From positions 1 to 64,000 of the forward strand of contig NZ_JAVWJB010000007.1 in the NCBI RefSeq assembly GCF_036639235.1: DNA of 64,000 bases. The letters run 5' to 3'. Source of the DNA: Clostridium_AB sp036639235. Lineage in GTDB: Bacteria > Bacillota > Clostridia > Clostridiales > Caloramatoraceae. A program made the translations under genes and the position numbers. Of this stretch, positions 60,886 to 64,000 are shown one piece after another; the stretch's first letter is position 1; each line of letters opens with the position of its first letter. The notes under the pieces are model-generated. The model was given only the letters and a program-made list of their open reading frames with translations. It was not told the origin of the DNA and made no database searches.

Positions 60886-60981
60886 TTTTTGCACCTCCAG
60901 GTTATTCCTCCGTCACAGTCATTTTCCTCCAAAAACCTTACGGCACCTTCGAAGAAATTATGTAACGTGTGTAATTTTCCT
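60886..60981 (-). promoter_or_regulatory. rpsB: rpsB leader (possible S2 regulatory RNA)
   Basis: About 95 untranslated bases with several GGAGG-like purine stretches (near 60947, 60922 and 60898) and a CGTAAGG segment. Position and length suit autoregulation by S2, but I cannot draw one convincing fold by eye. Confidence 0.35.
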
Positions 60982-60986
60982 TACAA

Positions 60987-61015
60987 AGTATAACACATAT
61001 TTTTTTGCAAGGCAA
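60987..61015 (-). promoter_or_regulatory. rpsB: rpsB promoter
   Basis: Minus strand: TTGCCT (61015-61010), 17-base spacer, TATACT (60992-60987). Confidence 0.62.
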
Positions 61016-61028
61016 TAAAAACTCTATT

Positions 61029-61808
61029 TTAGTTTTTTAGTTTTTCTAGTTCTTCTAATAATTTGTCATTAAGTATCTTAATATGAGTTCCCTTCATTCC
61101 AAGAGATCTTGACTCAATAACACCAGCACTTTCAAATTTTCTAAGTGCATTAACGATAACAGATCTTGTAATACCTACTTTATCTGCAATCTTACTTGCT
61201 ACTAATAATCCCTCGTTACCATCTAACTCACTAAAAATACGTTCAACAGCTTCAAGTTCTGAGTATGAAAGAGTTCCTAGTGCTAACTGTACAACAGCTT
61301 TCTTTCTAGCTTGCTCTTCTATCTCTTCATTTCTTGATCTAATAATTTCCATACTTACGATTGCTGCACTATATTCTGCTAAAACAACATCTTCATCTGT
61401 AAAGTCTTTTGAGTATCTTGCTAAGATTAATGTTCCTAATCTTTCACGGTTACCTATAATCGGAATAATAGTAATTGTTTTATTACTATTAATATCTTCT
61501 TCATATGAATTAAATACTGTATATTCTTTATCTTTAATATTAGCCTTTGTTTCTGTTAATTGTAATAACATTCCATTATACTCTTCATGGAACTTGTTGT
61601 CGCTTAATAATTTGTCTCTAACTAATTCTGCCTCATATTCATCATTAATACCATGACCTAATATTTTACCTTTTCTACTTGATACATATACGTTGCATTC
61701 AAGTACATCACTTAATGTATCACATATATCTGAAAATAATACTGGCTCCATAGCCGTTTTTTGCAGTATTTTATTTAGTCTTCTTGTTTTTTCTAAAAGA
61801 GTCGTCAT
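61029..61808 (-). CDS. codY: GTP-sensing global regulator CodY
   Basis: Represses starvation genes when GTP and branched-chain amino acids are plentiful. The GAF domain fills about residues 1-155, and the C-terminal winged helix (about 180-259) has ASKIADKVGITRSVIVNALR. At 259 residues it is full length. The start follows TAGGGAGGTAATTAAGTT. It lies between topA and rpsB as in other clostridia. The upstream 254 bases show no clear CodY box. Confidence 0.97.
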   Translation of the reverse strand: MTTLLEKTRRLNKILQKTAMEPVLFSDICDTLSDVLECNVYVSSRKGKILGHGINDEYEAELVRDKLLSDNKFHEEYNGMLLQLTETKANIKDKEYTVFNSYEEDINSNKTITIIPIIGNRERLGTLILARYSKDFTDEDVVLAEYSAAIVSMEIIRSRNEEIEEQARKKAVVQLALGTLSYSELEAVERIFSELDGNEGLLVASKIADKVGITRSVIVNALRKFESAGVIESRSLGMKGTHIKILNDKLLEELEKLKN

Positions 61809-62062
61809 AACTTAATTACCTCCCTATAAACAAAATATTGTTTCTTATATTTATAAATTGACGAAATTCTAACACTTAATTGTTATTTTGCTGCCTAGTA
61901 ATTCTTAATACATTTTAATAGTAATTGCTAAAACGTTCCCAAAACATTTAATATTTCAATTAGTAATTATAACAAGTCCTATTAAACTTATCACATTAAC
62001 TTAAAATTATCAATAACAATCCTTCAGTAATATTTAAATTCATAAGAGAGTCAATTTAAAGT

Positions 62063-64000
62063 TTATTCAGAAACTTTATCACTAGCAACTTCTTCTTTAA
62101 CAACTTCTTCATAATCTTTGTTATTACAAATAAGTTTAGTTTCCTTTTTTGTTGTCTTTTCATATAGCACTTCACCACAAACTGGGCATTTCTTAGCTGT
62201 TGGTTTATTCCAGCTAACAAAGTCACAGTCTGGATATCCACTACATCCGTAGAATACTCTACCCTTCTTGCTTCTTCTAACAACCACCGGGTTTTCACAC
62301 TTAGGACATGGAACATCAATTTCTTCAAGTATTGCTTTAGTGTTTTTACACTCTGGATAATTCGGACAAGCTAAAAACTTTCCAAATCTACCTTTTTTAA
62401 TAACCATATTTTCACCGCATTTATCACATAGAACATCACTAACCTCAACAGGCTCTTCAAGACTTATTTTAGCTATTTGTTCCTCAGCTGTTTTAATAAG
62501 TTCTTCAAGTGGTGAGTAGAAATTACCTACAACCTCTCTCCACTGCTCTTCACCTGCTTCAATTTCATCAAGCTTTCTTTCCATGTTTGCAGTAAACTCT
62601 ACATTTACTATGTTATTAAAATACTCGATCAATAATTCTGTTACAATTTCTCCTAGTTCTGTAGGAGCTAATGTTTTTTTCTCTCTTTGTACATATCCTC
62701 TATCAGTAATTGTACTAATAATTGGTGCATAAGTACTTGGTCTTCCTATTCCATTTTCCTCAAGTGTCTTAACAAGGCTTGCTTCAGTATATCTAGCTGG
62801 AGGTTGAGTAAAGTGCTGCTTTTTATCAACATCTTTTTGACTAAGAGTTTCACCCTTTTCTATATTTGGAAGCTTTTTAGCCTCATCATCCTCTTCAACT
62901 TTATAGGTACTTAAGAACCCTTGGAACTTCAGTGTACTTCCTGTTGATTTAAATGAGTATTCTCCTACTGTAATATCAACAGAAACTGCACTAAATATCG
63001 CATCACTCATTTGACTTGCTATGAATCTACTCCAAATTAAGTTATAAAGTTTATATTGATCATTGGTTAATGATTCTTTTATTTTATCAGGACTTCTCAT
63101 TGCTGAAGTTGGACGTACAGCTTCATGGGCATCCTGTGAACCACCCTTTGACTTATAAACCCTTTCTCCCTTGTAAAGATAATCTTCTCCAAGTTCTTCA
63201 AGTATAAATGCTTTAGCTGCCTCTTTAGCTTCATCTGAAAGTCTAGTTGAGTCTGTTCTCATATATGTAATAAGACCCACAGTTCCTTCACCTTTAATAT
63301 CTATACCTTCGTAAAGCTGCTGTGCAACTGACATTGTTTTTTTAGTTGTAAAGTTAATCTTCTTATATGCCTCTTGCTGAAGTGTACTTGTTGTAAAAGG
63401 AGCTGGTGGCGTTCTTTTTCTTTCACTATGTTTAACTTCTTCAACAACAAAATCTTTGCCATTAATAGCTGTCAGTACCTTATTAACATCTTCCTCACTA
63501 TCAAGTGGCATTTTAGTCTTGCCTATTCCATGAAATTTAGATTCAAAGCTTCCACCTTTTGATTTTAGGTTTGCAGTTAACGACCAGTATTCCTTAGGAA
63601 TAAATTCATTAATCTCTTTTTCCCTATCTGAAATAAGTTTAACCGCAACTGACTGAACTCTTCCTGCACTTAATCCCCATTTTACTTTTCTCCATAAAAT
63701 AGGACTTATTTGATATCCAACCAGTCTATCAACTATTCTTCTTGCTTGCTGTGCATATACAAGATTAGTATTTATCTTTCTTGGATTTTTTATTGCAGCT
63801 TTTACAGCTGTTTTAGTAATTTCGTTAAATTCTATTCTTATATTATCATCATCACTAAGTCCTAGTGCATGTGCTAAATGCCATGATATCGCTTCCCCTT
63901 CCCTATCAGGGTCGGTAGCTAGATAAACCTTAGTGCTTTTCTTGGCTTCCTTCTTTAAAGTACTAAGGATTTCTCCCTTTCCTCTAATTGTAATATATTT
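62063..64000 (-). CDS. topA: DNA topoisomerase I (5' end outside the window)
   Basis: Relaxes negative supercoils. The frame stays open to the window edge, and about 645 residues are present; roughly the first 40-50 are missing. The visible part starts KYITIRGKGEI, then YLATDPDREGEAISWHLA (TOPRIM acidic triad), QQARRIVDRLVGYQISP and the catalytic tyrosine in GLITYMRTDSTRLS. Three C-terminal zinc ribbons follow: CDKCGENMVI with CPNYPEC, CPKCENPVVV with CSGYPDC, and a third, CPVCG with a single later CNN, which seems degenerate. It is upstream of codY. Confidence 0.96.
   Translation of the reverse strand, partial: KYITIRGKGEILSTLKKEAKKSTKVYLATDPDREGEAISWHLAHALGLSDDDNIRIEFNEITKTAVKAAIKNPRKINTNLVYAQQARRIVDRLVGYQISPILWRKVKWGLSAGRVQSVAVKLISDREKEINEFIPKEYWSLTANLKSKGGSFESKFHGIGKTKMPLDSEEDVNKVLTAINGKDFVVEEVKHSERKRTPPAPFTTSTLQQEAYKKINFTTKKTMSVAQQLYEGIDIKGEGTVGLITYMRTDSTRLSDEAKEAAKAFILEELGEDYLYKGERVYKSKGGSQDAHEAVRPTSAMRSPDKIKESLTNDQYKLYNLIWSRFIASQMSDAIFSAVSVDITVGEYSFKSTGSTLKFQGFLSTYKVEEDDEAKKLPNIEKGETLSQKDVDKKQHFTQPPARYTEASLVKTLEENGIGRPSTYAPIISTITDRGYVQREKKTLAPTELGEIVTELLIEYFNNIVNVEFTANMERKLDEIEAGEEQWREVVGNFYSPLEELIKTAEEQIAKISLEEPVEVSDVLCDKCGENMVIKKGRFGKFLACPNYPECKNTKAILEEIDVPCPKCENPVVVRRSKKGRVFYGCSGYPDCDFVSWNKPTAKKCPVCGEVLYEKTTKKETKLICNNKDYEEVVKEEVASDKVSE

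Noticed and set aside
61809..62062. A CodY box upstream of codY
   Set aside because: The best candidate near 61860 matches only about 9 of 15 consensus positions, which is expected by chance in such AT-rich DNA.
1..64000. CRISPR arrays, insertion sequences, prophage or tRNA genes
   Set aside because: No regularly spaced repeats, transposase motifs, phage genes or cloverleaf-like sequences were seen on reading both strands.

Overview
The window is about 64 kb of AT-rich chromosomal core from an endospore-forming low-GC Firmicute, most likely Clostridium sensu stricto. I base this on the gene orders (miaB-mutS-mutL-miaA-hfq; topA-codY-rpsB-tsf-pyrH-frr-uppS-cdsA-dxr-rseP-ispG-polC-rimP-nusA-rnpM-ylxQ-infB-rbfA-nrnA-truB-ribF-rpsO-pnp), on spoVS, spoIIIE, ymxH and ylxY, on an endonuclease-type MutL, and on GGAGG ribosome sites with frequent TTG starts. 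I see no rRNA or tRNA gene, insertion sequence, prophage or CRISPR array. The right edge cuts the 5' end of topA.

Layout. 0-2 kb (minus): a DnaQ-like exonuclease fused to a BRCT domain, followed by a second BRCT protein with two N-terminal helical repeats. 2.2-9.5 kb (plus): tRNA modification, mismatch repair and hfq. 9.6-15.6 kb (plus): a YnbB-type PLP enzyme, the bifunctional glutathione synthase GshAB, a dicarboxylate/amino-acid symporter and an unknown helical protein, each with its own terminator. 15.7-19.3 kb: lexA, a small acidic protein, a XerC-like recombinase, and proC with a coupled 37-residue membrane peptide. 19.6-27.6 kb (minus): purB, an aminotransferase/PadR/PHP group, spoVS, RNase Y, recX and recA. 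27.8-39.8 kb (minus): pgsA, rimO, spoIIIE, tepA, dapG, ymxH, dut, an M16 peptidase, ylxY, pnp and rpsO. 39.9-64 kb (minus): the long translation, isoprenoid, phospholipid and replication series ending in codY and topA.

Regulation that can be read directly: a perfect GAAC-N4-GTTC LexA site just downstream of a consensus recA promoter, and a one-mismatch site at the lexA promoter; a SigH-type promoter before spoVS; a two-stem leader before rpsO placed where its promoter predicts the transcript start; a GC-rich hairpin between rpsB and tsf; and intrinsic terminators at most transcription-unit ends.

The window is mostly housekeeping, and I found no clearly new multi-gene system. The best leads are a perfect 36-bp palindrome lying across the promoter of the XerC-like recombinase, the exonuclease/BRCT gene pair, the unlisted 37-residue membrane peptide after proC, a PASTA-like 60-residue protein coupled to frr, a probable ATT start for RNase Y, and a perfect hairpin inside the start of polC.
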